A DNA stretch of 64,000 nucleotides from Agrobacterium vitis (GCF_014926405.1 NZ_JACXXJ020000003.1:1529088-1593087), one strand, 5' to 3'. Counted from the first letter of the stretch, positions 26,856-36,001 are shown. Notes: a model not told the origin generated them from the sequence alone. Numbers and translations: made by a program.

Positions 26856-28088
26856 ATGACCGAAAGTTTCACATTGGCGATGACAGGCCAATCCCTCATA
26901 AAACACGATATCCGTAGCATTCGAAGCCAAGGATTTCAGCAGGTCTGCAATCTACTCATGAAAGCAGATTTGGCGTTTACCAATTTCGAGGGAACGATCC
27001 GAGGAGCTCATGGCGGGTGGCCTCTCAAAGGATCTTTTTTTGGCTGCAGTGAACCGATTGTTCTCGATGCACTCAAGGCCATCGGTTTCGGGGCCTTGTC
27101 TCTTTCCAACAACCACGCTTTCGATCTTGGTCCTTCTGGCGTTTTGTCGACGTTGGAAGAGGTCGAAAAGCGGAGCTTTCTTCACGCAGGCCTTGGACGT
27201 AACCATGCAGAGGCTTCGCTTGCCACAAAACGACTAATCGGTCAGAAACGCGTTGCACTCGTTGCGATGGACGGTGGCCCTGGTCCGGATTTTATGTACG
27301 CTTCAAACGCTGGCCAAGATCGTCCTGCTCGGCCCGGCGTGAACAGACTTCGATTGTCTCAGGTCATCGAAGTCGACGATACGGCATTCGAGCAGCTTTG
27401 CTCCCTCCGCCAGCAGGTAGGCTACACAGCTATCGATCTTACTAATGACAGTCAGCCGGATGATCCGCCCTCCGGTGATCCGAATGAAGTGAATCTGGCA
27501 CGTGCGGCTTTCAGGCGATCCCACCGGTTCGGGAAGAGCGTGAAAATCGACGAAAAAGATATGACATGCAATCTAAATGCGATTGCATCTGCCGCAGCAG
27601 ACGGTTGCCTTGTCATTGCGTATTTGCACCATCATCATTGGGCAACGAATTGGTATGAGGTACCTGATTGGGTTGGTGGGGTTGCAAGACGGTGCATTGA
27701 TGCGGGTGCAGCTATGTTTGTCAGCCACGGAGCGCCCGTGCTTCAGCCGGTGGAGATCTATCGTCGCCGTCCGATCTTTTACAGTCTTGGTAATTTCATC
27801 TTCCATGTGAAGTCGGAAGCCTCGTCATGGCGTGCTCCAGAAGTTTGGGAAAGTGTTGTAGCTCTCTGCGATTTTGGACAAGATAATTGCCTTAACGACA
27901 TTACTTTTCATCCGGTTATAATTGGCGGTGAGGATGCGTTGGGGCATAAAGTCCTCGAAGGCAGACTGGTTCCGCATCGCGCAAGTGGTGTAAGCGCTGA
28001 GAGGATTTTGGGGCGATTCAAGGCGCAGTCGGCAAAACTGGGCGCGCAAATTACTCTGGTTGATAATGCCGGTATCTTACGTGTGTAG
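26856..28088 (+). CDS. CapA-family metallophosphatase-like protein
   Basis: 410 residues, no signal peptide. The PGA_cap (CapA) core is visible: LAMTGQSLIKHDIRS, ADLAFTNFEGTIRG, LSLSNNHAFDLGPSGVLSTL, then the histidine cluster YLHHHHWATNW and SHGAPVLQPVEIYRRRPIFY followed by SLGNFIF. CapA proteins are calcineurin-like folds linked to poly-gamma-glutamate synthesis or release. Here it sits 89 nt after a peptide ABC ATPase and just before a peptidase T-like gene, so a catabolic role on a peptide, perhaps gamma-linked, is more likely than capsule synthesis. No capB or capC is present. Confidence 0.87.
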   Translation: MTESFTLAMTGQSLIKHDIRSIRSQGFQQVCNLLMKADLAFTNFEGTIRGAHGGWPLKGSFFGCSEPIVLDALKAIGFGALSLSNNHAFDLGPSGVLSTLEEVEKRSFLHAGLGRNHAEASLATKRLIGQKRVALVAMDGGPGPDFMYASNAGQDRPARPGVNRLRLSQVIEVDDTAFEQLCSLRQQVGYTAIDLTNDSQPDDPPSGDPNEVNLARAAFRRSHRFGKSVKIDEKDMTCNLNAIASAAADGCLVIAYLHHHHWATNWYEVPDWVGGVARRCIDAGAAMFVSHGAPVLQPVEIYRRRPIFYSLGNFIFHVKSEASSWRAPEVWESVVALCDFGQDNCLNDITFHPVIIGGEDALGHKVLEGRLVPHRASGVSAERILGRFKAQSAKLGAQITLVDNAGILRV

Positions 28089-28181
28089 ATCTCATTTTGA
28101 GCCGTGAGATTAAGCATTGACACAATTGTAAAAGAAAATATTCCTACAATGCGCCACTCCCACAGGCATCGAGGTTTTTGA

Positions 28182-29450
28182 ATGTATATTCCTGAATATG
28201 AGGAGATAGGCCTTCGAAGTGAACTTGTTGAACGGTTTTTCCGGTATGTTGGCATAGAAAGCCAGAGTGACGCTGCTTCAACGCAGTTGCCGTCTTCAAA
28301 GGGTCAGCGAGCACTCGCAGAGTTGCTGGCACAGGAGATGAGAGGCCTTGGTCTTGATAACGTTGTTATCGATAAAAATGCTATCGTCACGGGCGTCAAA
28401 CGGGGCAGCGTTGTGGATGTACCGAGGATAGGATTCATCGCACATCTCGATACTGTAGATGTCGGTTTGTCATCGAGTATTCGGCCCCAGATCAAGTTTT
28501 TCGATGGCCATGATGTGTGCCTTAATACCCAAAGAGACATCTGGTTGCGGCTCAAAGAGCATCCCGAGATCCTTCCGTGGCAAGGAGAGGACATTATCTT
28601 TGGTGATGGAACCAGCGTGCTCGGAGCGGATAATAAAGCAGCGATATCGGTCATTATGACACTGCTTGCACGGATCGGCCGAGTACAGGCTCATGGCGAT
28701 ATTGTTGTCGCTTTCGTTCCAGATGAAGAGATCGGTTTGCGAGGCGCAAAGGCGCTCGACCTCAGCCGGTTTCCTTGTGACTTCGCTTACACTATCGATT
28801 GTTGCGAACTTGGCGAAGTCGTGATTGAGAATTTTAACGCAGCGTCGGCTGAAGTCATCTTTACTGGCGTCAGCGCACATCCGATGTCTGCAAAGGGCGT
28901 GCTGGTTAATCCCTTACGAATGGCGTTTGATTTCATCTCCCATTTTGATCGTAATGACTCGCCTGAAGGTAGCTGTGGTCGGGAAGGATATTTCTGGTTC
29001 AAGGAGCTGTCAGCCAACGAAAGCGAAGCGCACCTCAAAATTATGGTCCGCGATTTTGACAAGGCTCGATTTGACCAACGGAAACGGGATGTCCAAGAGG
29101 TTGCTGCCCATATCAGGTCACAATATCCCACGGGATCCCTCATATGCGACCTATCTGATACCTATCATAATATTGCTGACTATTTTTCCAAAGATAACCG
29201 ATCAGTGGAATTGCTGTTTGGCGCTCTCGGAAAACTTGGCATCGAAAAAAAACTCATTGCTATGCGTGGGGGAACAGACGGATCAGTCCTGTCGGCTCGT
29301 GGTTTACCCACTCCGAATTTTTTCACAGGCGCGTACAATTTCCATTCGCGGTTTGAGTTCCTGCCGGTTGCAGCATTCGAAAAGTCTTACGAAACGGCCC
29401 TTACAATCTGCATTCTTGCGGCAGAGCAGGGCTGGACGACGCATCCGTGA
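28182..29450 (+). CDS. Peptidase T-like aminopeptidase (M20B)
   Basis: 422 residues, close to the usual PepT length of about 408. Metal ligands are in place: GFIAHLDTVDVG (His), VLGADNKAAISVIMT (bridging Asp), FVPDEEIGLRGAKAL (Glu-Glu), YTIDCCELGEVVIENFNAAS (Asp) and FTGAYNFHSRFEF (C-terminal His). The RGGTDGSVLSARGLPTPNFF motif is standard PepT. PepT removes the N-terminal residue of tripeptides in the cytoplasm. Located 93 nt after the CapA-like gene, it would degrade what the upstream ABC importer brings in. Confidence 0.9.
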   Translation: MYIPEYEEIGLRSELVERFFRYVGIESQSDAASTQLPSSKGQRALAELLAQEMRGLGLDNVVIDKNAIVTGVKRGSVVDVPRIGFIAHLDTVDVGLSSSIRPQIKFFDGHDVCLNTQRDIWLRLKEHPEILPWQGEDIIFGDGTSVLGADNKAAISVIMTLLARIGRVQAHGDIVVAFVPDEEIGLRGAKALDLSRFPCDFAYTIDCCELGEVVIENFNAASAEVIFTGVSAHPMSAKGVLVNPLRMAFDFISHFDRNDSPEGSCGREGYFWFKELSANESEAHLKIMVRDFDKARFDQRKRDVQEVAAHIRSQYPTGSLICDLSDTYHNIADYFSKDNRSVELLFGALGKLGIEKKLIAMRGGTDGSVLSARGLPTPNFFTGAYNFHSRFEFLPVAAFEKSYETALTICILAAEQGWTTHP

Positions 29451-29898
29451 ATGAGTCACGCTGTAATCGGTACTGGCCCATGTGGCAAAACTGTTGCGAG
29501 CATGGTCTTTCGCTAGATACAGGAAATTCATGAAATGGAGAGCTGACTTGAATATGCTCACTATCCATCTACCTGACTGAGAAGGACGGCGCGTGTTCAG
29601 ATGCTCTAGGTATGATTTATGGTGTACAACGTTCATTTGGGAGCTGGCACGGTCAGCCATCGAATAACTATTTCATCAACGCGACCTGTCGAAAAGGCTT
29701 CCTCGCTTTTCCGAACCCACTGGTGTCGCATTCGAATGTTTCACATAAGGAACACTTAATGGTATGACGGCATTTGAGAGCTAATGCTTTAGCTCATGGA
29801 CCAACATCGGCTCGAATTGCATCGGTTTGTTATGATGCCGTGGAATAAATCTTTCCTACGGACAAAGCAAACACTTATATAGGTAAAGTGGAAACCTG
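29451..29898. other. Gap upstream of traM
   Basis: About 450 bases with no credible gene on either strand. The AT-rich stretch just before 29899 probably holds the traM promoter. I looked for a tra box and found none close to the consensus. Confidence 0.4.
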
Positions 29899-30207
29899 AT
29901 GGAACCGAAACAATTTAAATCGATTGAAGGCGTGGAGATTCGGTCTTTGCTAGGGCTGACACGGGGGTTATCCGACGCAGATTTAGAAGCCCTTACAGTC
30001 AAGGCCATTTTCAATCATCGGCGCTTGGTTGAAGATGCCGACAGACTGTACCACGATCTGCCTGAGGAATATAAAATTGGTAAGATCGCGGGTGGAGCAC
30101 AGCATCTCAACTACATTGAAGCCAGCATTGAAATGCATGCCCAAATGAGCGTCGTGAACACGCTAATCAGTATTTTGGGGTACATACCTAAGGTCAATGC
30201 CAATTAA
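29899..30207 (+). CDS. traM: TraM, antiactivator of TraR
   Basis: 102 residues, the length of Ti-plasmid TraM. Conserved stretches are EIRSLLGLTRGLSDADLEAL, HRRLVEDADRLYHDLPEEYK and HLNYIEASIEMHAQMSVVNT, then LISILGYIPKV. TraM binds TraR and blocks its DNA binding, which sets a threshold for quorum sensing and plasmid transfer. It converges on traR with only 3 bases between the two stop codons, as in Ti plasmids. Confidence 0.95.
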   Translation: MEPKQFKSIEGVEIRSLLGLTRGLSDADLEALTVKAIFNHRRLVEDADRLYHDLPEEYKIGKIAGGAQHLNYIEASIEMHAQMSVVNTLISILGYIPKVNAN

Positions 30208-30210
30208 AAG

Positions 30211-30915
30211 TCAGATTAGATTTTTTCGAACCGCGATTGCGGTCAAGTGGGCTACGGTATGCACGTCGAAACGTTTCATAGCTTCGGCAATTTTAACGCG
30301 TACTGTATTATATTTAACGCCTTCAATGACCGCCACTTCCTCCATTGTTTTACCGACCGCTATCCATCGCAGATATGTTGCTTCTTTCGGATCCAGATAG
30401 GCAGGATCTTCGATTTGAGGTCTTGCGCGCAGAAAAGTAAATCGGGTGTGGAGCTGCCCGACTGCAGATGCAGCGGAAACAGCATCAATCTCGCGACGAA
30501 GATTGATTTCGCGCTTTTCCGAAGCGACGGTAAACATGGAAATCGAGCCGTTCGCTGTTTTTACAGGAATGGTAATGCCAGAACGGATTCCAAATTCGGC
30601 CGCGTGGGCATAGAATTTACGTTCGTCCTTTGAAATGCGCGTTCGTTCCAATTCTCCCGCCCATACGAAGACCCGTTTAATTGCTTTCGCACGCTTAACG
30701 ACAGGATCAAGCGACGGATAATTTAGCTGAAAATATATGGATCGCCATTCTCGATTGTAGTTCGTGATTGCTAGCGTACGTCCAGGCTGAAGGTTAAGGT
30801 ACGCATAGCTGTGAAAGCCCATCTGATTGGTAAGGTCGGCCAGCGCATCCTCAATCTTGTTTTGAGTACCTTCAATTGCGCTAATATCAATGAGTTTATC
30901 CAACCAGCGCTGCAT
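30211..30915 (-). CDS. traR: TraR, quorum-sensing activator of conjugation
   Basis: 234 residues, exactly the Ti-plasmid TraR length. The ligand-pocket residues W57, Y61, D70, W85 and G113 are all at the canonical positions. The C-terminal HTH reads [20 protein letters not shown], then [20 protein letters not shown]. TraR with 3-oxo-C8-HSL binds tra boxes, one of which lies between traC and traA at 7630-7647. The AHL synthase gene traI and the trb operon it normally heads are not in the window. Confidence 0.96.
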   Translation of the reverse strand: MQRWLDKLIDISAIEGTQNKIEDALADLTNQMGFHSYAYLNLQPGRTLAITNYNREWRSIYFQLNYPSLDPVVKRAKAIKRVFVWAGELERTRISKDERKFYAHAAEFGIRSGITIPVKTANGSISMFTVASEKREINLRREIDAVSAASAVGQLHTRFTFLRARPQIEDPAYLDPKEATYLRWIAVGKTMEEVAVIEGVKYNTVRVKIAEAMKRFDVHTVAHLTAIAVRKNLI

Positions 30916-31534
30916 TCGCTTGCTCCGTGTACTTATGAGTTTCCTTTGTCGCTCGACACTTGGAGAAAAATCTACACGCCAGAGTATAATCGCCGTTGAA
31001 GTTCGTCAAATCCATTGTGCGGCGCACCTTCGATGGCAGCATTTGTGAGATGAAATTTGCCCTTTTTTTCAGCCGCCTACTATCCGCTTTGCTGAAGAAG
31101 ACGATGATAACGACTGCGGTCGTCGACAGTTTAAGGCTGCTGCTACCGGCGAAAGCTGGCCTTGGATCCAACTCGGCTGTGCGCCAATTTCAATCCATTG
31201 AAACGATGCCCACGTTTTGCTTGAAGACATTCTGGAAGCTAATGCGGTCTTGACCAAAGCTGATTAGCTCATCTCGATTGTGGTCCGTATGCCGATGACA
31301 AGCACATCGACATGGGCCGGATGCTGTGGGAGACGGCGACGTCAACCGTAACTGCGGGCGATTTAACAAGGCAGTCACTACGTGTGAGCCGAATTCGTCG
31401 GATCTTGCCGCTTCAAAGTTCATCAGAAAACCGTCCGTACCAGTTAAGATCAGGATTTTGCAGAACGGCTAGAAGTTTTTTATGTAAAAAGTTCCATAAT
31501 TCTGATTATTAAATTTTTAACCGTCAGCGGGTGG
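30916..31534. other. Gap between traR and the IS30 element
   Basis: About 620 bases. It contains the traR promoter. Several short frames overlap here (for example 30996-31253 and 31312-31512), none with an SD or known motif. The mixed composition suggests decayed mobile DNA, but no transposase motif can be read. Confidence 0.4.
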
Positions 31535-32643
31535 GTTCAAGGATGAAGTGCGACTTGCAATAGATAACAAAGGTTTATCGTTTGCAAGGAAGCTGCAATG
31601 AAACGCACCTACTCCCATATCGACTTGGACGAACGCCGTAAGATCGCTCGCTGGCGTATGGCGGGCCAGAGTATTGAGATGATCGCCGAGACACTCGGTC
31701 GCCATCGCTCGACGATCTTTCGTGAAATCAAGCGGAATACGTTTATCGATGAGGTGGTCCCGGACCTCAATGGCTATTACTGCGTCACGGCGCATGACAT
31801 GGCTTGCGAACGGCGGGCCAAGCTGCGGAAGCTGGCGCGCTTTGCGAATGTGAGGCAGTCTGTGATCGACCGGATCATGCATGGTTGGTCGCCCCAGCAG
31901 ATCGCCGGTCGCATGCGGCTGGAACAGCATCCGATCTTTGTCAGTCACGAGACAATTTACAAGTTCGCATACTCGGCCGACGGTCATGCCATCAAGCTGT
32001 GGCGTCACCTGCCGGAGCATCGAGCTAAGCGACGACCACGACATGCAAGACGTAAGCATGGTCAAAGGTTTGGCCCGGAACTCAACATTCTGCATCGTCC
32101 GAATGTCGTTGCTGAACGCAAGCAGTTCGGACATTGGGAATGCGATCTGATTCAGTTCCGGAAGAAGTTCGGCAAGGCCAACGTGACATCGCTTGTTGAG
32201 CGGGTGAGCCGCTTTACGATCTTGTTGCGCAACAATGATCGCCAGTCCCGCCCGGTCATGGATGGCATCATCCAGGCGTTGAGGAGCCTCCCTCACCTCG
32301 CCCGCCGATCAATGACATTCGACCGAGTCACGGAATTCACTGATTGGCCGTACCTTCAGGCTGGTATAGGCACGCAAACATGGTTTTGTGACCCTCAGTC
32401 GCCCTGGCAAAAAGGAACGGTCGAAAACACCAACAGGCGAGCGCGGAAATGGCTTTCCAGGGACGTCGACCCCTTGTCCGTAGCCGATGCCGATCTGATC
32501 AAGATCTGCAATCAACTCAATCAGACGCCGCGTAAATGCCTCGGCTACCGAACACCGGCTGAGGTCTTCCGCAAGAAACTACTCGCGTAGACGCGACATG
32601 CCAGCTAGCTTGAAAGCCACGCAGGTCGCGCTTCAGCGTGAAC
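31535..32643 (+). mobile_element. IS30-family insertion sequence
   Basis: About 1.1 kb around an intact transposase gene. Imperfect terminal inverted repeats: GTTCAAGGATGAAGTGCGAC on the left (31535-31554) and its approximate complement GTCGCGCTTCAGCGTGAAC on the right (32625-32643). The right end abuts a truncated IS1182-type transposase. The outer limits are good to within a few bases. Confidence 0.8.
31598..32590 (+). CDS. IS30-family transposase
   Basis: 330 residues. N-terminal HTH: SHIDLDERRKIARWRMAGQS, then IETLGRHRSTIFREIKRN in the usual IS30 style. Catalytic DDE residues: Asp in HWECDLIQFRKKFGK, Asp in MTFDRVTEFTDWPY and Glu in SPWQKGTVENTNRRAR. The usual second motif reads TFDxGTEF, so the Val in DRVTEF is a deviation next to the catalytic Asp. 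The C-terminus CLGYRTPAEVFRKKLLA is normal. A diverged copy of this 3' end occurs at 44828-44925. Confidence 0.95.
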   Translation: MKRTYSHIDLDERRKIARWRMAGQSIEMIAETLGRHRSTIFREIKRNTFIDEVVPDLNGYYCVTAHDMACERRAKLRKLARFANVRQSVIDRIMHGWSPQQIAGRMRLEQHPIFVSHETIYKFAYSADGHAIKLWRHLPEHRAKRRPRHARRKHGQRFGPELNILHRPNVVAERKQFGHWECDLIQFRKKFGKANVTSLVERVSRFTILLRNNDRQSRPVMDGIIQALRSLPHLARRSMTFDRVTEFTDWPYLQAGIGTQTWFCDPQSPWQKGTVENTNRRARKWLSRDVDPLSVADADLIKICNQLNQTPRKCLGYRTPAEVFRKKLLA

Positions 32644-33089
32644 TCACACGCATCGACGGCGAAGCCTTCGCCACCGACAAGGCCCTCTTCGATGCAACGC
32701 CTGACCGTCGTCTCAAACAGCTCGCGCAGCAAGTCACTATCGCGGAAGCGGCCATGCCGGTTCTTGGAGAAAGTTGAATGATCCGGGACATCGCCTTCAA
32801 GCCCGAGCCCGCAAAACCAGCGATAGGCGAGGTTCAGATGTACCTCCTCACATAGCCGACGCTCTGACCGAATGCCGAAGCAGTAACCAACGATCAGCAT
32901 GCGGATCATCAGTTCTGGATCAATCGAGGGCCGCCCGATCTCGCTGTAGAAAGGGCGTAAGTGAGTCCGAAGGCCAGACAGATCGACGAAGCGGTCGATA
33001 GACCGAAGAAGATGGTTCGCCGGGACGTGCCGCTCGATGCTGAACCCGTAAAACAGCGCTTCCTGCGCTACCGTCCGCTCGCCCATCAT
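32644..33089 (-). pseudogene. IS1182-type transposase, N-terminal remnant
   Basis: From the ATG at 33089 the frame reads MMGERTVAQEALFYGFSIER, then RPSIDPELMIRMLIVGYCFG and GDVPDHSTFSKNRHGRF, the DUF772/IS1182 transposase start. It runs to about AVDA near 32652, where the sequence passes into the inverted repeat of the IS30 element. The C-terminal two thirds, with the remaining DDE residues, is not found on the other side of the IS30 element, so this was not a simple insertion. Upstream, GACTTTTTCAACAGTATCGG near 33150 looks like the old terminal repeat. Confidence 0.82.
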
Positions 33090-33270
33090 CGGCACATCCT
33101 CCTAAATCCCTACAAGGAGTGAATCAGAACTTCGCACCGACAGCAACGCCGACTTTTTCAACAGTATCGGCGCAATCCGGCCATGAACTTTGCAGTTTCG
33201 AGACGACCTTTGGGGCTCTTGGTCAATGTAGGAAGACCTGCACAAGGTTCAGCTTTCCCGGACTAGGGCG

Positions 33271-33747
33271 TTACACGACGCGGGAATGTTGAACAGGATG
33301 CTGCATCAGCTCTATGGTGATACCATCCGGGCCAGAGATGTACGCGACCATTGTTCCGCGTCGGGGTCCGGCCGGTATTGGCTGCGGCGAACCCTTCACT
33401 GCCCACCCTGCCCTCTCAACCCGCGCAATCGCCGTGCGAATATCTGTAACCGTGAAGGCAATGTGCGCGGCGCCGATCGCACCAGCGCTATGGGGTGTCT
33501 GGCCCAGCGTACGGCCTGTCGAATATTCGAGCAGCTCGATAGGGTAGCCATTTGGAGCCGTCACCAGCGCCATTCGGCAGCGCGGATCGTCAACCCCCGT
33601 GGCGTCCCGTAGGAACTCCCCACCCATCTCTCCTCGGCGAGCAAGGTCGAAACCCATCGCCTCAGTCCAGAACTGGATCGCCTCCTCCAACGAGGCGACC
33701 GAGAATCCCGTGTGGTCCACAGCTATCACGCCGGCATCTTCGGCCAT
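33271..33747 (-). CDS. VOC (glyoxalase/dioxygenase) superfamily protein
   Basis: 158 residues, two beta-alpha-beta-beta-beta units. The first begins AVDHTGFSVASLEEAIQFWT (H as metal ligand), with PIELLEYS ending it (E). The second is AAHIAFTVTDIRTAIARVER and GPDGITIELMQHP (H and E). So the H-E-H-E set of a metal-dependent VOC enzyme is visible. The substrate cannot be told. It stands alone between an IS remnant and a DUF2256 gene. Confidence 0.87.
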   Translation of the reverse strand: MAEDAGVIAVDHTGFSVASLEEAIQFWTEAMGFDLARRGEMGGEFLRDATGVDDPRCRMALVTAPNGYPIELLEYSTGRTLGQTPHSAGAIGAAHIAFTVTDIRTAIARVERAGWAVKGSPQPIPAGPRRGTMVAYISGPDGITIELMQHPVQHSRVV

Positions 33748-33809
33748 TTTTAATCCTCACATATCTACCAGTTACGTCTGCCCGATCTAACGACGGCTCA
33801 ATAGCCTTA

Positions 33810-33956
33810 CTATCTTACTTTCGTCTCTCGACATCGTTGCGAGCAAAACTTCACGTTGTCCCAGGTCTTTTCCCACTTTTTTCTCCATGAGAACGACCTG
33901 CTACAGACCGGACAGATCTTAGTAGGCAGGTCCGATTTCTCACGACGCTTCGGCAT
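33810..33956 (-). CDS. DUF2256 small zinc-ribbon-like protein
   Basis: A 48-residue protein starting at the ATG at 33956 ([20 protein letters not shown]) and continuing [20 protein letters not shown], then RCRETKVR and a TAG stop. The C-x-x-C (KICPVC) and C-x-x-x-C (FCSQRC) pairs with the WRKKWE..W..V pattern are those of DUF2256 (PF10013). Its function is unknown; members often lie near photolyase or cryptochrome genes, but no such gene is here. It lies between two VOC genes on the same strand. Confidence 0.85.
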   Translation of the reverse strand: MPKRREKSDLPTKICPVCSRSFSWRKKWEKTWDNVKFCSQRCRETKVR

Positions 33957-34010
33957 CCGTTACTCCAGACTGTTTCCATCGATGACGAGACTTTGCCGTA
34001 AAAAGCGAAC

Positions 34011-34385
34011 TCAAGCCGACGGTAACGTCCGTGCGGTTAGCTTGTTTCCGTCTGGATCACGGAGATAGGCGACGAATGAGCCATTCGCGCGTTCTGACGG
34101 CGGTGTCTCGATCGACTTCCCTCCGTGGCTTGTCCCCGCGTCGTGCCATGCTTTCACATGGGCAGGGCTCGGAGCGACAAGACCGATCGTTCCACCGTTG
34201 GCGACCGTCGCGGGTTTTCCATCAATCGGCGTGGTCACCATTAGTCTGCTTGCGCCATATACGTAGACAATCCTCCCTCTGGCGTCGATTTCACCGGGTC
34301 CGCCGCCAAGGGCATGGAAGGTGGCGTCGTAGAAAGCTTTCGATCTCTCCAGATCATTGCTGCCGATCATCACGTGCGTAAACAT
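34011..34385 (-). CDS. VOC superfamily protein
   Basis: 124 residues from the ATG at 34385 (MFTHVMIGSNDLERSKAFYD). H4 of MFTHVMIG, with later strand GRIVYVYGASRLMVTTPIDG and the end motif VAYLRDPDGNKLTAR, fits a small glyoxalase-like or bleomycin-resistance-type fold. The canonical second metal His is replaced (GTIGLVAPSPAHV), so enzymatic activity is uncertain. The frame extends to 34436, but the first 17 codons have no SD. Confidence 0.85.
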   Translation of the reverse strand: MFTHVMIGSNDLERSKAFYDATFHALGGGPGEIDARGRIVYVYGASRLMVTTPIDGKPATVANGGTIGLVAPSPAHVKAWHDAGTSHGGKSIETPPSERANGSFVAYLRDPDGNKLTARTLPSA

Positions 34386-34523
34386 CGTACGAATCCTATG
34401 CTGTTTGGGATATGCGAAGCCCGAATTTAACAGCAAACCAGCAGCGCGTCTCCTCGGATACGGGAAGAAGCCCGAGCCCTTGAAGCAGCGCGAAACTTCA
34501 CCCTGATAACATAACCCAGCAAT

Positions 34524-34952
34524 CTACTGGAAATTCCTGCTTTTGATCTTGAGACTGTCGATGTGAAGATCAGGAATGAAGATGTCGCGCACCTTGTTGG
34601 GCTTCGGACGATCCCTCGCATCTCCTCCTCCGGGAGACCCATGTCCGAACTCGTCTCCTCTGCCGCTGGGGTTCCGGAATTCGGCGTCGCGGTCCGACAA
34701 AGATGAGAGATCGCTAGATAGGTCATAGAGCTGCCGCGCAATGAGGTGAACCACCTCTCCTTCCCTCTGGATCTTGCCCTGGATCGCCATCATCGATGCA
34801 CCGAGCATGACGCGTCGCCGCTTCTCAAATGGGCTAGGCCAGACGACGATGTTCGCAAGCCCGGTCTCGTCCTCGATGGTGATGAACATCACGCCCTTTG
34901 CGCTGCCAGGCTTCTGCCGAACAAGAACCAACCCGGCAAGCCGAGACGGAGC
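34524..34952 (-). pseudogene. dnaE2: dnaE2 (error-prone DNA polymerase) C-terminal remnant
   Basis: The frame encodes AGLVLVRQKPGSAKGVMFIT, then IEDETGLANIVVWPSPFEKR, then IQREGEVVHLIARQLYDLSS and the terminal IPDLHIDSLKIKSRNFQ. These are the OB-fold and tail of DnaE2. Only about 140 of the usual 1080 or so residues remain. Upstream the frame stays open to a TAA near 35064 but loses similarity, and there is no proper start codon. It is a scrap of an SOS mutagenesis cassette (imuA-imuB-dnaE2). Confidence 0.88.
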
Positions 34953-35081
34953 ACGGGCAGCGTCATCTGCGGGTCGAATTTTCTTCTTATGCGCCGGCTG
35001 GGGCGTGTTCTGATCTACGACATCATCATCAGCACAGCTAATTTGGATTGTTTGTAAGGGATCTTATGCTTGCGAAAGTTC

Positions 35082-35984
35082 TCAACTCCCACGTTGAGCC
35101 ATAAAGCTGGAAACCTCCTCTTCGAAGAACTTCGAGAAGGATGCAATTCGCGGCGGCAGCGCTTGATAGGGTGGATAGTAAAGCGTCAACCACAGGTCCG
35201 GTGGCGTCCAGCCCTGTAAAATATGGACGAGTTTTCCTGAATGCACATGTGCCGCAACATGAAACGTTGGAAGCAACGCCACGCCAGCGCCCTCTACCGC
35301 CATTCTCGCCAGCACCTCGCCACTATTGGCGCTGAACGCTCTGCCCGCTGAGATGATGGCGCTTCTGCTACCGTCAGAAAGCACCCAGTTTTCCCGCCTG
35401 CTCTGCCCGCTATAGGCAAGGCAATCATCCGGCGTCAATTCGCTTGGCTGCTGCATATCGGCAAATCGGCTGCCCGGAGCCGCAACGAGAATGCGCTTCA
35501 CCACACTGATTTTTCGCCAGATCGTGAACTTGTCCGAGGGTGCTGCCGAGATACGGATCGCCAGATCGAAATCGTCATCGATGATGTTGACCAGACCATC
35601 ACCGAGGGACACTTCGAAGCTAATCTTTGGGTAACGTTCGCGGAACCCGGACAGGATACGCGGCAGGACCTGCTGGCCGAACCATGTGGGCGCACTGATC
35701 CGCAGGCGGCCATGGTCGGTCTTGTGGGTGTCCATCACGTCTTTTCGGGCGTTCTCCAACGCCTCGAACGCGGGCTGTATCTGCGCCGCATAGATTGCCC
35801 CGTCGGTCGTCAGAGATACCTGCCGGGTCGTGCGGACAAAGAGCTGGACGCCGAGATCGTCCTCCAGCGCTGCAATCGCACGCGTCACGGCCGCTGGCGT
35901 CATATCCAGTTCCCGTGCGACCTGCGCGAAGTTGCGCTTTTCCGCAGCCATCAAAAAGATTCGCAGCGCCTTGTAGTCGTTCAT
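35082..35984 (-). CDS. LysR-family transcriptional regulator
   Basis: 300 residues. N-terminal HTH: ALRIFLMAAEKRNFAQVARE, then LDMTPAAVTRAIAALEDDLG and VQLFVRTTRQVSLT. The co-inducer domain follows (GRLRISAPTWFGQQVLPRIL). It belongs to the CrgA/DsdC-like group often named LysR substrate-binding. It is divergent from the isochorismatase-like gene, with a 215-bp shared control region that contains the TGCAATT pair also found upstream of two neighbouring operons. It is therefore the leading candidate regulator of the 36.2-42.6 kb block. The ligand is unknown. Confidence 0.93.
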   Translation of the reverse strand: MNDYKALRIFLMAAEKRNFAQVARELDMTPAAVTRAIAALEDDLGVQLFVRTTRQVSLTTDGAIYAAQIQPAFEALENARKDVMDTHKTDHGRLRISAPTWFGQQVLPRILSGFRERYPKISFEVSLGDGLVNIIDDDFDLAIRISAAPSDKFTIWRKISVVKRILVAAPGSRFADMQQPSELTPDDCLAYSGQSRRENWVLSDGSRSAIISAGRAFSANSGEVLARMAVEGAGVALLPTFHVAAHVHSGKLVHILQGWTPPDLWLTLYYPPYQALPPRIASFSKFFEEEVSSFMAQRGS

Positions 35985-36001
35985 CGATTATTTCATCCAG
36001 C

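Noticed and set aside
29451..29898. Possible tra box in front of traM
   Set aside because: Scanned by eye for palindromes near the consensus; none within acceptable mismatch.
31517..32296. 259-codon minus-strand frame
   Set aside because: Antisense of the IS30 transposase.
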